Shown: piece by piece, positions 1-7,811 of the stretch
Position numbering within the stretch: position 1 is the first letter of the stretch
How the letters are laid out: each line of letters starts with the position of its first letter
From: SG8-4 sp964598225
Lineage (GTDB): Bacteria > Planctomycetota > Phycisphaerae > Sedimentisphaerales > Anaerobacaceae
DNA length: 17,983 nt
Assembly: GCA_964598225.1 (NCBI GenBank)
Contig: CAZRBG010000087.1
Span: 1 to 17,983, forward strand
Direction: 5' to 3'
Notes under the pieces: model-generated
Told to the model about the DNA's origin: nothing
Databases searched by the model: none
The model's input: only the letters and a program-made list of their open reading frames with translations
Translations under genes and position numbers: made by a program

Positions 1-20
1 TTTGTCGTCAAATTGCCCAT
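1..20 (-). CDS. Possible 5' end of a leftward gene (partial)
   Basis: On the minus strand an ATG at 20-18 opens the frame M-G-N-L-T-T and runs out of the window. An AAAGG sits about five bases upstream of this ATG, a sensible ribosome-binding position. A strong leftward promoter lies upstream at 136-164, leaving a leader of roughly 110 bases. Only six codons are visible, so the product cannot be named, and the start could lie elsewhere. Confidence 0.3.
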
Positions 21-135
21 TACGCCTTTAAATTTTCAACTTTGCAAAAGTCCAGTTATAAGTTTCCTTCACTTAGATGTCCTCTATTTGCCGGAGTACC
101 TCATCTTCGGTTTCAAAACTTTCACTAACGGCGGT

Positions 136-164
136 ATTCTACAGATACGGTTAAACAGTGTCAA
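136..164 (-). promoter_or_regulatory. Leftward sigma70-type promoter
   Basis: Read on the minus strand, TTGACA (164-159) is followed after exactly 17 bases by TAGAAT (141-136). That is a perfect -35 and a five-of-six -10 at the ideal spacing. It points away from queF and towards the left edge, so it probably drives a gene that lies mostly outside the window. I see no open frame of useful length in the leader between it and position 20. Confidence 0.6.
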
Positions 165-234
165 AAGTCAATCGACATCGTGTCCCTGCCGAAATCTCCG
201 ACAGCATCAGTTGGCGTAAAACCGAAATTCCTTC

Positions 235-263
235 TTGCACAATCCTCGGATTTGATTTATTTT
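235..263 (+). promoter_or_regulatory. Weak candidate promoter for queF
   Basis: TTGCAC (235-240) and TATTTT (258-263) are 17 bases apart, about 30 bases ahead of the queF start. Each box matches the consensus only partly (three and four of six), so this is the best candidate rather than a convincing one. I looked for a preQ1 riboswitch in 1-296 and saw no recognisable one. The rest of 1-296 holds no gene I can support apart from the possible partial start at the left edge. Confidence 0.3.
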
Positions 264-296
264 GGCTATAAATGATTTGTCAATCGAGATTTATCA

Positions 297-650
297 ATGA
301 GTGAACAGGTCGAGATAGAATTATTCGATAATCCGAAACCTGATCGCGATTACAAAATCACGATCAGATGTCCCGAGTTTACGAGCCTTTGCCCGCGGAC
401 GGGTCAGCCGGATTTTGGCGAGATCATCATAGAGTACTGCCCCGGCAATCTGTGCATCGAGTTGAAGAGTCTGAAATTCTACCTTCAGCAATATCGCAAC
501 AAAGGAATTTTTTACGAAGCCCTGACAAACGAAATATTGGATGATCTGAGCGGAGCCTGCAAGCCTCGACGGATGAAGGTTACCTCTCGATTTACTCCTC
601 GCGGCGGGATAACTACCGAGGTAGCCGCAGAATGTTCGGCGGGCGAATAG
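297..650 (+). CDS. queF: NADPH-dependent 7-cyano-7-deazaguanine reductase (QueF)
   Basis: QueF reduces the nitrile of preQ0 to the amine preQ1 with two NADPH, a step towards the tRNA base queuosine, in the cytoplasm. The 117-residue protein is of the short, single-domain type. The catalytic cysteine is Cys32 in FTSLCPRTGQPDF, with the partner aspartate Asp39 in the same block. The family signature ELKSLK is at 55-60 and the conserved YRNKGIF-E stretch follows at 66-74. In well-studied members the residue before the last glutamate is histidine (FHE); here it is tyrosine (Y73). No other queuosine gene is in the window, so it stands alone. The start lacks a clear Shine-Dalgarno sequence but matches the expected N-terminus. 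Identification is firm. Confidence 0.95.
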   Translation: MSEQVEIELFDNPKPDRDYKITIRCPEFTSLCPRTGQPDFGEIIIEYCPGNLCIELKSLKFYLQQYRNKGIFYEALTNEILDDLSGACKPRRMKVTSRFTPRGGITTEVAAECSAGE

Positions 651-708
651 TAAGTGAGCACAAAAGCATAGCTAATAATTATATTTGAGCTAAAAAAGAG
701 GTACTAAG

Positions 709-1221
709 ATGGCGATTGTATTTCATTGTGAACATTGCAGCAGGAAGATAGAGGCCGCCGATTCAGCCGGTGGTAAATGGGGCAAATGCCCGGCATGTCA
801 CAACAAAATATACGTCCCGCGCCCGGTTTCCGAAGAGGAAGAGTTGAAACTGGCGCCTATAGACGAGACCGCCGAGGAGCGGGAAAAACGCCTAATGGCT
901 GAAACATATAAACTTACGCAGGATATTCTTCAGGAAAGAGAGGTTCCGGACGGACCTCGGGAGGCCGGCGGCGCCGCCTACGATATGAGCGACAGCGAGC
1001 TGCGCAAGAATGTCATCACCTATCTGAGACAAATGGCCCAGGGAGAGCTGGACGAAGCTGAAAGCACCGGAGCACTCATAGTTCCTTACGGCAGTCGCGT
1101 AACCAACATCCTCGACAAAATAGCGCTCAGCGAGATACCCGAACCCGAATTGAAGGATATCCCTCAGCAATTACTCTCCGGAGCAATAAGAGCGCTTCGC
1201 GCCAGAGTAGGTCAGCGTTGA
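709..1221 (+). CDS. Zinc-ribbon protein of unknown function
   Basis: The 170-residue protein opens with a small treble-clef or zinc-ribbon module: FHCEHC (Cys7, Cys10), a glycine-rich turn, then KCPAC (Cys27, Cys30) and a hydrophobic YVPRP. This CxxC...CPxC layout is frequent in planctomycete proteins, where it often heads regulatory or membrane proteins. The rest is charged and probably helical, with an acidic stretch at about 43-60 and no membrane segment or catalytic motif that I recognise. The ATG is well supported by GAGG seven bases upstream. It lies 58 bases after queF on the same strand, but its function cannot be linked to queF. It is likely a small cytoplasmic zinc-binding protein; the role is unknown. 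Confidence 0.75.
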   Translation: MAIVFHCEHCSRKIEAADSAGGKWGKCPACHNKIYVPRPVSEEEELKLAPIDETAEEREKRLMAETYKLTQDILQEREVPDGPREAGGAAYDMSDSELRKNVITYLRQMAQGELDEAESTGALIVPYGSRVTNILDKIALSEIPEPELKDIPQQLLSGAIRALRARVGQR

Positions 1222-1328
1222 ACGTTAACGGACAACAGGAAAAGTCTTAACTCCTCTCAAAAACAGCATATTTTTTAGAATCGCCGCTACTGGACCCGGT
1301 CCACCTTCCGACAGACCTGCCACCTTTT

Positions 1329-1357
1329 TTGTTCATATCCAAAGCGTTTTGTATAGT
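1329..1357 (+). promoter_or_regulatory. Candidate promoter for the glycosyltransferase-like gene
   Basis: TTGTTC (1329-1334) and TATAGT (1352-1357) are 17 bases apart. The -10 matches five of six consensus bases, the -35 only three. It lies about 70 bases upstream of the ATG at 1425, in a 180-base gap with no other gene. Confidence 0.35.
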
Positions 1358-1424
1358 TTATGTGGAAACAGTATAAAGACGACCCACAACACAAAATCAG
1401 GTGCAACTTGGCGGGAAGCTCGCT

Positions 1425-2183
1425 ATGGCCGGGAAGACAACGGCGGTGCACGTTACTCACGAGACTGTCAACAAAGTCGGCGGCATAGGCGCGGTTCTGC
1501 ACGGCTTCTTCCCCTGCCAGACCTATCTTGACAAAGTCGAACGCTCGATTCTCGTCGGCCCGTTGTTCACAACAGAAGGCCCCATAAGCGGCCGTCTCGG
1601 CGAAAACAGCGAGCTCCTTTACTCGTCCATTGACGGTTTTGTGAACACAGGTTACGCCCCGGCGTTTCACAAGATAGAGCATCATTACGGCGCGGGAATT
1701 ATCTATGGGACCAGGACCTTTGTCGATGAGGAAACGGGCGTAAAAAGCTCGCCCGAGGTCGTTCTGGTTGAGGTTCGGCATATGGAAAGAGAACTCGTCG
1801 CTCAAAACAAGACTGCGGTTCTGTTCGTTCTTTCGACCGAAGTCGCGCAGAGGCGGAGCCAGGATATTTACAGCATGGAGGCGGCTTACAAATGGCCTGT
1901 TGCACATTGCGAAGGCCAGGTCGGTTCGGAAATCGAAGAGCTGATCCGGATCGACCGTAAGCTCCGGGATTATATCGAGGCAAGTCAAAGCGAAAAGGTA
2001 GCAATGCAAATATGCTCGCGACTTCCGAAGAACGAGGCGGAACTCGAAAGTATTATTGAAACAGGCTACGACCTCGCGAAAAACATGAGCTGGGACGTAG
2101 TAGTCCGAAACTACCTTTTACCCATCCTGGAGGCGTCTCCTCAACCGGCAGGTATATTACAACCGAACCTTTATACATTCTAA
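1425..2183 (+). CDS. Internally shortened glycogen-synthase-like glycosyltransferase
   Basis: The frame starts with a block typical of the N-terminal domain of glycogen/starch-synthase-like glycosyltransferases (HVTHETVNKVGGIGAVLHG, with the KVGG-type sugar-nucleotide loop), and ends with a stretch like the C-terminal helices of such enzymes (LPKNEAELE, then MSWDVVVRNYLLP). In between are only about 150 residues, including fragments such as KTAVLFVLSTEV and AYKWPVAH that look like pieces of a longer protein. With 252 residues it is about half the usual length or less, and the second Rossmann domain with the E-x7-E donor site is not visible. An in-frame GTG at 1401 is an alternative start, but it has no ribosome-binding site. 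It is open throughout, so it is either a decayed gene shortened by in-frame deletions or an unusual short homologue. Family assignment is from motif memory only. Confidence 0.55.
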   Translation: MAGKTTAVHVTHETVNKVGGIGAVLHGFFPCQTYLDKVERSILVGPLFTTEGPISGRLGENSELLYSSIDGFVNTGYAPAFHKIEHHYGAGIIYGTRTFVDEETGVKSSPEVVLVEVRHMERELVAQNKTAVLFVLSTEVAQRRSQDIYSMEAAYKWPVAHCEGQVGSEIEELIRIDRKLRDYIEASQSEKVAMQICSRLPKNEAELESIIETGYDLAKNMSWDVVVRNYLLPILEASPQPAGILQPNLYTF

Positions 2184-2233
2184 TCGTACAACAAGTTGAG
2201 ATACGGTCGGTTGTGCCTGCATCAGAGAGTCGC

Positions 2234-2262
2234 TTGACAGCTAGGCGCTCTGAGTTTACCCT
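2234..2262 (+). promoter_or_regulatory. Candidate promoter for coaE
   Basis: A perfect -35 TTGACA (2234-2239) is followed after 17 bases by TACCCT (2257-2262), a poor -10 with three of six matches. Transcription would start at or just before the coaE ATG at 2271, giving a nearly leaderless mRNA. That fits the absence of a Shine-Dalgarno sequence there. Confidence 0.35.
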
Positions 2263-2270
2263 GCTCATTC

Positions 2271-2885
2271 ATGGGCAAATTCGGCGACAAACCGGTGATA
2301 GGCATAATAGGCGGAATCGCTTCCGGCAAGAGCACTGTTGCGGCTGAGTTTGCAAAACTCGGCTGCAAAGTAATCGACGCCGACAAAATCGTTCACAGGC
2401 TCCTGAAAGAAGACGCCGTCAAGCGGAAGATTGCAGCCTCCTTCGGCAAAGAAATACTTGACTCCGAAGGCCGCATCGATCATAAAAAACTGGCTTCAAA
2501 GGCATTTTCCGAAACCGAAAAACTCGCCTTACTCAATAAGATTGTTCACCCGTTTGTCCTGGAACGGGCCGAGGAACTCATTGAGCAATACAGTCAGGAC
2601 GACCGAGTCAAAGCTATCGTTCTGGATATGCCGCTATTGGTGGAAGTCGGCTGGGCAAACCGCTGCGACAGGTTGATTTTTGTCGATTGCAGCGACGAAT
2701 TAAGAGCTTCCAGGGCCAAAAAAAAAGGTTTTGACGAAAATCAATTGAAAATTAGAGAAAATTTTCAGATTTCTCTGGACAAGAAAGTTGCCATCGCCGA
2801 TAATACGGTTGTAAACAATTCTGGCTTCTCGGCATTAGTCAGACAGGTCGCTGATATTTTCTCTGATATTACGGATATTGGGTAA
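2271..2885 (+). CDS. coaE: Dephospho-CoA kinase
   Basis: CoaE phosphorylates the 3'-hydroxyl of dephospho-CoA with ATP, the final step of coenzyme A synthesis, in the cytoplasm. The P-loop is GGIASGKS (residues 14-21), followed by VIDADKIVH at 34-42, whose aspartates contact the substrate. The LID and adenine-binding regions follow with conserved KIVHPFV and LDMPLLVE blocks (the usual DxPLL motif). At 204 residues it has the normal family length. The ATG at 2271 has no ribosome-binding site. It lies 87 bases after the shortened glycosyltransferase and about 200 bases before rho, and looks like a separate unit. Past the stop, GGGTA-AGC and GCTACCC (2880-2925) could form a loose stem before GTTTTT, a weak terminator at best. 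Identification is firm. Confidence 0.95.
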   Translation: MGKFGDKPVIGIIGGIASGKSTVAAEFAKLGCKVIDADKIVHRLLKEDAVKRKIAASFGKEILDSEGRIDHKKLASKAFSETEKLALLNKIVHPFVLERAEELIEQYSQDDRVKAIVLDMPLLVEVGWANRCDRLIFVDCSDELRASRAKKKGFDENQLKIRENFQISLDKKVAIADNTVVNNSGFSALVRQVADIFSDITDIG

Positions 2886-2929
2886 GCGGGGTTCATCGCA
2901 GATCGCCGGTTTAACGGTGCTACCCGTTT

Positions 2930-2958
2930 TTGACATATTTGGGTTTTTATTCTACTGT
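2930..2958 (+). promoter_or_regulatory. Candidate promoter for rho
   Basis: TTGACA (2930-2935) matches the -35 consensus perfectly. At a 17-base spacing stands TACTGT (2953-2958), a three-of-six -10. It gives an untranslated leader of roughly 125 bases ahead of rho, which contains the hairpin at 3020-3038. Confidence 0.4.
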
Positions 2959-3019
2959 TCTAAGTCCAAATCTTATTAAATTCCTGCGGGAAGGTTATTC
3001 TGTAGTGTAGTGCCTCTGA

Positions 3020-3042
3020 TGCCTGCCATCGGCGGGCACAGG
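3020..3042 (+). repeat. Hairpin repeat in the rho leader, second copy near the right edge
   Basis: TGCCTGCC (3020-3027), loop ATC, and GGCGGGCA (3031-3038) form an eight-pair stem with one G-T pair. The 13-base string CGGCGGGCACAGG at 3030-3042 recurs exactly at 17856-17868, both times preceded by GA(T/C)GCCT. It looks like a dispersed intergenic repeat. In the rho leader RNA it could also fold. Confidence 0.5.
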
Positions 3043-3090
3043 TTCCAAAAAAGGCATTGACACTGTTTCACGAACATATAAGGAGTAATG

Positions 3091-4620
3091 ATGGCTAAAG
3101 CTGCAAAGCGTACAACTAAGAAAAGAAAAAGTACAAAGAAGAAGGCGGCTAAAAAAGCGCAAGATGTTGTCGCCGAATTGGAGGAGCAGGCGCAGGCTGA
3201 AAACAATCCCGATACCGACACCGCTACAGCGGTTGAGACAAAAGAGTCCGAGGCAGATGCTGAGGTCAAGGAACAGGTCGAGGATGCCGAGGAATCAGTA
3301 CAGACCGAACCAACCGAGGATGAATCCACTCATGCGAAATATGAGAGGATCAAAAAAGGCAACCTCTATTTGACCGACCTGCAAAAGCTCACAGTCGCAG
3401 AGCTGCACGATCTTGCCAAAAACGAAGGGATAACGGAATACAGCGCCCTCAAAAAGCAAGATTTGATCTTTAGGATTCTCAAGGAGAGAATTCGTCAAAG
3501 CGGGCTGATGTACGGCGAGGGTGTGCTCGAAGTTCTGCCCGACGGCTACGGCTTTTTGCGAAACCCCGACTATAATTATCTGTCTTCATCAGACGACATC
3601 TATGTGTCGCCGTCTCAGATCAGGCGATTCGGCTTGCGAACCGGCAATGTCGTATCCGGTCAGATTCGGCCGCCGAAAGATTCCGAGAAGTACTTTGCCC
3701 TGCTTCGTGTCGAGGCGATCAATTTCGAGGATCCCGACAATCTCGCCGAGAAAGTGGTCTTCGCAGACTTGACTCCTCTGCATCCGGAGAAGCGTTTCGT
3801 TCTCGAGACCACGGCGGAAGAATTGAACATGCGGATTATCGACCTGGTCACGCCGGTGGGTCTGGGACAGCGCGGGCTGATCGTCGCTCCGCCCCGAACC
3901 GGCAAGACGATCCTGCTGCAAAAGATCGCGAATGCACTGAGCGCCAATCACCCGGACGTAAAGCTGATTGTTCTGCTCATTGACGAGCGGCCGGAAGAAG
4001 TCACTGAGATGGAGCGAAAGACCGCCGACGATGTCGAGGTAATAAGCTCGACATTCGACGAGCCGGCCTCGCGCCACTGCCAGGTTGCGGAAATCGTCAT
4101 AGAAAAGGCCAAGAGATTGATCGAGTACGGACAGGACGTTGTGATTTTACTGGACTCGATAACCCGTTTGGCCCGTGCATACAACACCGAGATGCCGCAC
4201 TCGGGCAGAATCCTCACCGGCGGTGTTGACGCAGGTGCGATGCAGATGCCCAAGAGATTTTTCGGAGCCGCCAGAAATGTCGAAGAAGGCGGCTCGCTGA
4301 CTATATTTGCCACGGCACTTATCGATACCGGCTCGAAAATGGACGAGGTCATATTCGAAGAGTTCAAGGCGACCGGCAACATGGAATTGCACCTCGACCG
4401 GCGCCTGGTGGACAGAAGAACCTGGCCGGCCATCGACATCAGCAGGAGCGGGACAAGACGGGAAGAACTTCTGCTCGATCCCAAAGAGCTTCAGCTCGTC
4501 TACAGACTCCGAAGGGTCCTGAGTGAATTGAATCCGGTCGAAGCCGTCGAATTGCTCAAGAGCAGACTCTCAAAGACACGGACAAACGGGGAATTCCTGA
4601 TGACGATGAACCTCGATTAG
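3091..4620 (+). CDS. rho: Transcription termination factor Rho
   Basis: Rho is the hexameric RNA-dependent ATPase that ends transcription at non-intrinsic sites. After a lysine-rich then acidic N-terminal tail of about 85 residues come the Rho N-terminal helical domain (LTDLQKLTVAELHDLAK), the cold-shock-like RNA-binding domain (GVLEVLPDGYGFLR... DDIYVSPSQIRRFGL) and the RecA-type motor. Walker A is APPRTGKT (GKT at 271-273), Walker B is VVILLDSITRLARAY, and the R-loop region reads EEFKATGNMELHL. The protein is 509 residues, against 419 in E. coli; the excess is the tail. Two ATGs stand in tandem; GGAG at 3082-3085 is two bases from the first and five from the second, so I chose 3091. The P-loop has RT where E. 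coli has KA. Identification is certain. Confidence 0.97.
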   Translation: MAKAAKRTTKKRKSTKKKAAKKAQDVVAELEEQAQAENNPDTDTATAVETKESEADAEVKEQVEDAEESVQTEPTEDESTHAKYERIKKGNLYLTDLQKLTVAELHDLAKNEGITEYSALKKQDLIFRILKERIRQSGLMYGEGVLEVLPDGYGFLRNPDYNYLSSSDDIYVSPSQIRRFGLRTGNVVSGQIRPPKDSEKYFALLRVEAINFEDPDNLAEKVVFADLTPLHPEKRFVLETTAEELNMRIIDLVTPVGLGQRGLIVAPPRTGKTILLQKIANALSANHPDVKLIVLLIDERPEEVTEMERKTADDVEVISSTFDEPASRHCQVAEIVIEKAKRLIEYGQDVVILLDSITRLARAYNTEMPHSGRILTGGVDAGAMQMPKRFFGAARNVEEGGSLTIFATALIDTGSKMDEVIFEEFKATGNMELHLDRRLVDRRTWPAIDISRSGTRREELLLDPKELQLVYRLRRVLSELNPVEAVELLKSRLSKTRTNGEFLMTMNLD

Positions 4621-4701
4621 AACATATTGACACAGGGCAATAGCATCTTATTCGAGTTTATTTGTTTGCTTTACTCTGGTTTGTATTTGAATTAGTATGA
4701 G

Positions 4702-4736
4702 ATTCCGGCTACCGTATTGGGCCGGAATTTCTTTTT
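4702..4736 (+). terminator. Intrinsic terminator after rho
   Basis: ATTCCGGC (4702-4709) and GCCGGAAT (4721-4728) pair perfectly over eight bases around an 11-base loop. The run TTTCTTTTT follows at once. This is a textbook intrinsic terminator about 80 bases past the rho stop and about 30 bases before valS. It could in principle act as an attenuator for valS, but I saw no convincing promoter or T-box-like leader in front of it. Confidence 0.8.
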
Positions 4737-4764
4737 AGGGGCTTTTATCGAGATTTGATGAGCA

Positions 4765-7700
4765 ATGGCTGAAGAACTCTCGAAGATTTACGAACCCAAG
4801 ACAGTTGAGCGGCAGGTAAATGATTTGTGGTCTTTCCGCCGGTATTTTCATGCCGAGCCTCAGACCGACGGCGATGAAAGAGAAGCGTTCACAATCGTAA
4901 TACCGCCACCTAACGTCACGGCGCCTCTTCATCTTGGTCACGCACTGAACAATACTCTGCAGGATGTTCTCATTCGTTTCCGTCGGATGCAGGGACGTAA
5001 CACTCTGTGGATGCCGGGCACCGACCACGCCGGAATCGCCACACAAACAGTTGTAGAGAAGCGAATCCTGGCGGAAGAGGGAAAACGGCGCACCGATTTC
5101 GAACGCGAAGAGTTTGTGAGCCGCGTCCAGGCATGGAAAGACGAGTATGAAGCCCGCATAATCGAACAGTTGAAGGCGATGGGCTGCTCCTGCGACTGGG
5201 ACAGAATCCGCTTTACGATGGACGAAGTCTGCGCCAAGGCCGTACGCAGCACGTTCTTCAAGCTCTTCAAAGACGGCCTGATCTATCGCGGCAAGAGACT
5301 GGTTAACTGGGATCCGGCTACACAGACCGTACTCGCCGACGACGAAGTAGAGCATGAAACCGTCCAGGGACACTTCTGGTATCTCAGATACCCGCTAGTC
5401 GAGCCCGTCGAAATTGAAGGAAAGTTGCTTGAATATGTTACAGTTGCCACGACTCGGCCGGAGACGATGCTTGGAGATACGGCTGTGGCGATGAATCCGA
5501 ACGATCCGCGTGCCAAATATCTTGTAGGCAAGCAGGTGCGCCTTCCGATTGTCGGACGACGTATTCCGATTATCGCCGATGAGCACGTTGTGCCGGCGGA
5601 TCCCGAGAGCGAGGACGAAAAGGCGAGATTCTCCACGGGATTCTTGAAAGTCACACCGGCCCATGACCCGGACGACTGGGAGATCGGGCAAAGACACGAC
5701 CGGCCCGTTATTAACGTCATGGCGCCGGACGGGTCGATCAGCGACAAACACGGCTGGGAGGATGTGAGTGAGCCGGAAGCACAGTCTCTGCTCGGCATGG
5801 ATCGTTTCGAGGCGCGCGAGGCAATCGTAGAATGGTTCCGCACGGAAAATCTGCTCGAAGACGTTCGCGAGTACGCCCACGAGGTCGGCCACAGCTACCG
5901 CAGCCACGTGCCCATCGAGCCGTATCTGTCCGATCAATGGTATATCGCCGTTAAAAAGCCCATCGAGCACCTGAAAGACAAGTTCGGCGAAGGGATCATC
6001 GAGGGAACGGACGTCCCGGTCAACTCATTAGCCGGTCTTGCTCTCAAGCCTCTGCTCGACGGCCGCTTGCGTTTCGTCCCGGACCGTTACGCAAAAACCT
6101 ATCAGACCTGGCTCGAAAACCTCCGCGACTGGCCCATAAGCCGCCAGCTCTGGTGGGGACATAGGATACCGATCTGGGCGGGACCATGGAAAGACTTGTG
6201 GGAAATTCCTGAATTTGTCCTTGGCCTTCGGGCAGCCCGACTTTTGGGAGGGCAGGCTTTTAAGCTATGTGTGAAAGATATAGAAGTTGTAGTAACAATG
6301 TCCCCGGATGGGGAGACGGCATACGTATCCACGCCGATTACAAATAACGCACTCGAAGAACTGCTTGCTAACAATGGGTTTGTTCGGGATACGGATGTTT
6401 TGGATACGTGGTTTTCCTCGGCGCTTTGGCCGTTCTCAACGATGGGGTGGCCAGATGACACGCCTGAGATGAAGACGTTCTATCCGGGCAATGTGCTTTG
6501 TACGGCTCGTGAGATTATTACGCTGTGGGTTTCGCGGATGGTGATGATGGGTCAGTATTGCGCGGGTGATATTCCGTTCAGCGACGTTTACATTCATGCG
6601 ATGATACAGGACGGCCAGGGGCGCAAGATGTCCAAGAGCCTTGGCAACGGCATCGATCCGCTGGTGGCCATCGACAGCCACGGCGTCGATGCGATGCGGT
6701 TCACGTTAGCCAGTATGACCACCGATACACAGGATATCAGGATGCCGGTGGCGGAGATGACGCTGCCGGACGGGCGCAAAGCCAATACATCGCCGAAGTT
6801 CGACATTGGGCGGAACTTCTGCAACAAGCTCTGGAACGCCTCGCGCTTTGCCCTGATGAACCTCGAAGGGATGGACGCCGCCGGATTCGACGCCGGCAAG
6901 ATGGACATCACCGACAAGTGGATTCTATCGAGGCTGGCACAAACCATTTCCGAGGTGACGGAATCTCTAGAGAACTTCAAATACAGCGAGCCTCTGTCAG
7001 CCCTGTACAGGTTCTTCTGGAACGATCTTTGTGACTGGTATCTGGAGTGGGCAAAACCGAGGATGCAGGATGATAATTCAAAGCCAATCGCCCAGAATGT
7101 ACTTGCTTTCGCACTGGATCAGGTTTTGCGTCTTCTCCATCCTTTCGTTCCGATAATAACCGAAGGAATCTTCCAGAAGCTCAACGAAGTCGCTCCTGTC
7201 AGAGGCCTCGAAGATCTGGCGGAAGCAAAGGGCTCCGAAGCTCTTGTTATCGCCGAGTGGCCGAGACGAATAGATTCCTTCCGGAAGCCTGAAGCGGAAA
7301 AGGAGATTGAAACCCTTCAGGAAATTATCAGAACCATCCGGGATATCAGAAACAACAGGAATATTCCTCCCAAGACTCGTTTGGTTGTTTCGGTGAAGAC
7401 CGATCAAAATAACGCCGAGATGCTCAATCAAAATTCAGAACTGATAAGCACGCTGGCGGGTGTTAAGGAGTTTCATTCCGGTGCGGACATCGAAAAACCG
7501 GCTAATTCTGCAGCCACGGTGGCCGAAGCGGCAGAAGTCTATGTACACGACGCTGTCGATCCCGAAGCGGAAAGGCAGCGGTTCGAGAAACAAAAAGAGC
7601 AGATATTAAAGGCCAAAGGCGCGGTCGAAGCCAAATTAGCCAATGAGAATTTCGTCAAAAAGGCCAAACCACACGTCGTTTCTCAGGCAAGAGATAAGCT

Positions 7701-7767
7701 CGCCCAGCTGACCGAACAGCTAAGAACTGTTGACAAACACCTTTCGGATTTGGATAATGGATTATAA
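4765..7767 (+). CDS. valS: Valyl-tRNA synthetase
   Basis: This class Ia synthetase charges tRNA-Val. Its 1000 residues contain the HIGH-type motif HLGH (56-59, in PPPNVTAPLHLGHA), the editing domain with TTRPETMLGDTAVAV-like sequence (here ATTRPETMLGDTAVAM), the tryptophan-rich RQLWWGHRIP block (461-469), DVLDTWFSSALWPFSTMGWP from 544, and KMSKS (621-625). The anticodon-binding domain and a C-terminal coiled-coil arm (about 925-1000) follow. Two points differ from short bacterial enzymes such as that of E. coli: the linker between GHRIP and DVLDTW is about 70 residues, roughly twice as long, and the DNA there is visibly more A/T-rich at third codon positions than its surroundings. The block CTAREIITLWVSRM is, in my recollection, typical of planctomycete ValRS. 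The start has no strong ribosome-binding site. Identification is certain. Confidence 0.97.
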   Translation: MAEELSKIYEPKTVERQVNDLWSFRRYFHAEPQTDGDEREAFTIVIPPPNVTAPLHLGHALNNTLQDVLIRFRRMQGRNTLWMPGTDHAGIATQTVVEKRILAEEGKRRTDFEREEFVSRVQAWKDEYEARIIEQLKAMGCSCDWDRIRFTMDEVCAKAVRSTFFKLFKDGLIYRGKRLVNWDPATQTVLADDEVEHETVQGHFWYLRYPLVEPVEIEGKLLEYVTVATTRPETMLGDTAVAMNPNDPRAKYLVGKQVRLPIVGRRIPIIADEHVVPADPESEDEKARFSTGFLKVTPAHDPDDWEIGQRHDRPVINVMAPDGSISDKHGWEDVSEPEAQSLLGMDRFEAREAIVEWFRTENLLEDVREYAHEVGHSYRSHVPIEPYLSDQWYIAVKKPIEHLKDKFGEGIIEGTDVPVNSLAGLALKPLLDGRLRFVPDRYAKTYQTWLENLRDWPISRQLWWGHRIPIWAGPWKDLWEIPEFVLGLRAARLLGGQAFKLCVKDIEVVVTMSPDGETAYVSTPITNNALEELLANNGFVRDTDVLDTWFSSALWPFSTMGWPDDTPEMKTFYPGNVLCTAREIITLWVSRMVMMGQYCAGDIPFSDVYIHAMIQDGQGRKMSKSLGNGIDPLVAIDSHGVDAMRFTLASMTTDTQDIRMPVAEMTLPDGRKANTSPKFDIGRNFCNKLWNASRFALMNLEGMDAAGFDAGKMDITDKWILSRLAQTISEVTESLENFKYSEPLSALYRFFWNDLCDWYLEWAKPRMQDDNSKPIAQNVLAFALDQVLRLLHPFVPIITEGIFQKLNEVAPVRGLEDLAEAKGSEALVIAEWPRRIDSFRKPEAEKEIETLQEIIRTIRDIRNNRNIPPKTRLVVSVKTDQNNAEMLNQNSELISTLAGVKEFHSGADIEKPANSAATVAEAAEVYVHDAVDPEAERQRFEKQKEQILKAKGAVEAKLANENFVKKAKPHVVSQARDKLAQLTEQLRTVDKHLSDLDNGL

Positions 7768-7811
7768 GCAGGCTCAGGCCCGCATCTTTTATGGAGAAAG
7801 GTGGCGCTGAA

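Noticed and set aside
13..219. 68-codon open frame on the plus strand at the left edge
   Set aside because: No ribosome-binding site, no recognisable motif, and it runs against the strong leftward promoter; composition does not look like protein.
3057..3082. Second TTGACA just before rho with TATAAG downstream
   Set aside because: Spacing is only 14 bases and transcription would begin inside the rho start, so it is unlikely to be a promoter.
4627..4654. TTGACA-16-TATTCG after the rho stop as a valS promoter with attenuator
   Set aside because: The -10 matches poorly and the following hairpin with T-run reads simply as the rho terminator; no T-box features are visible.
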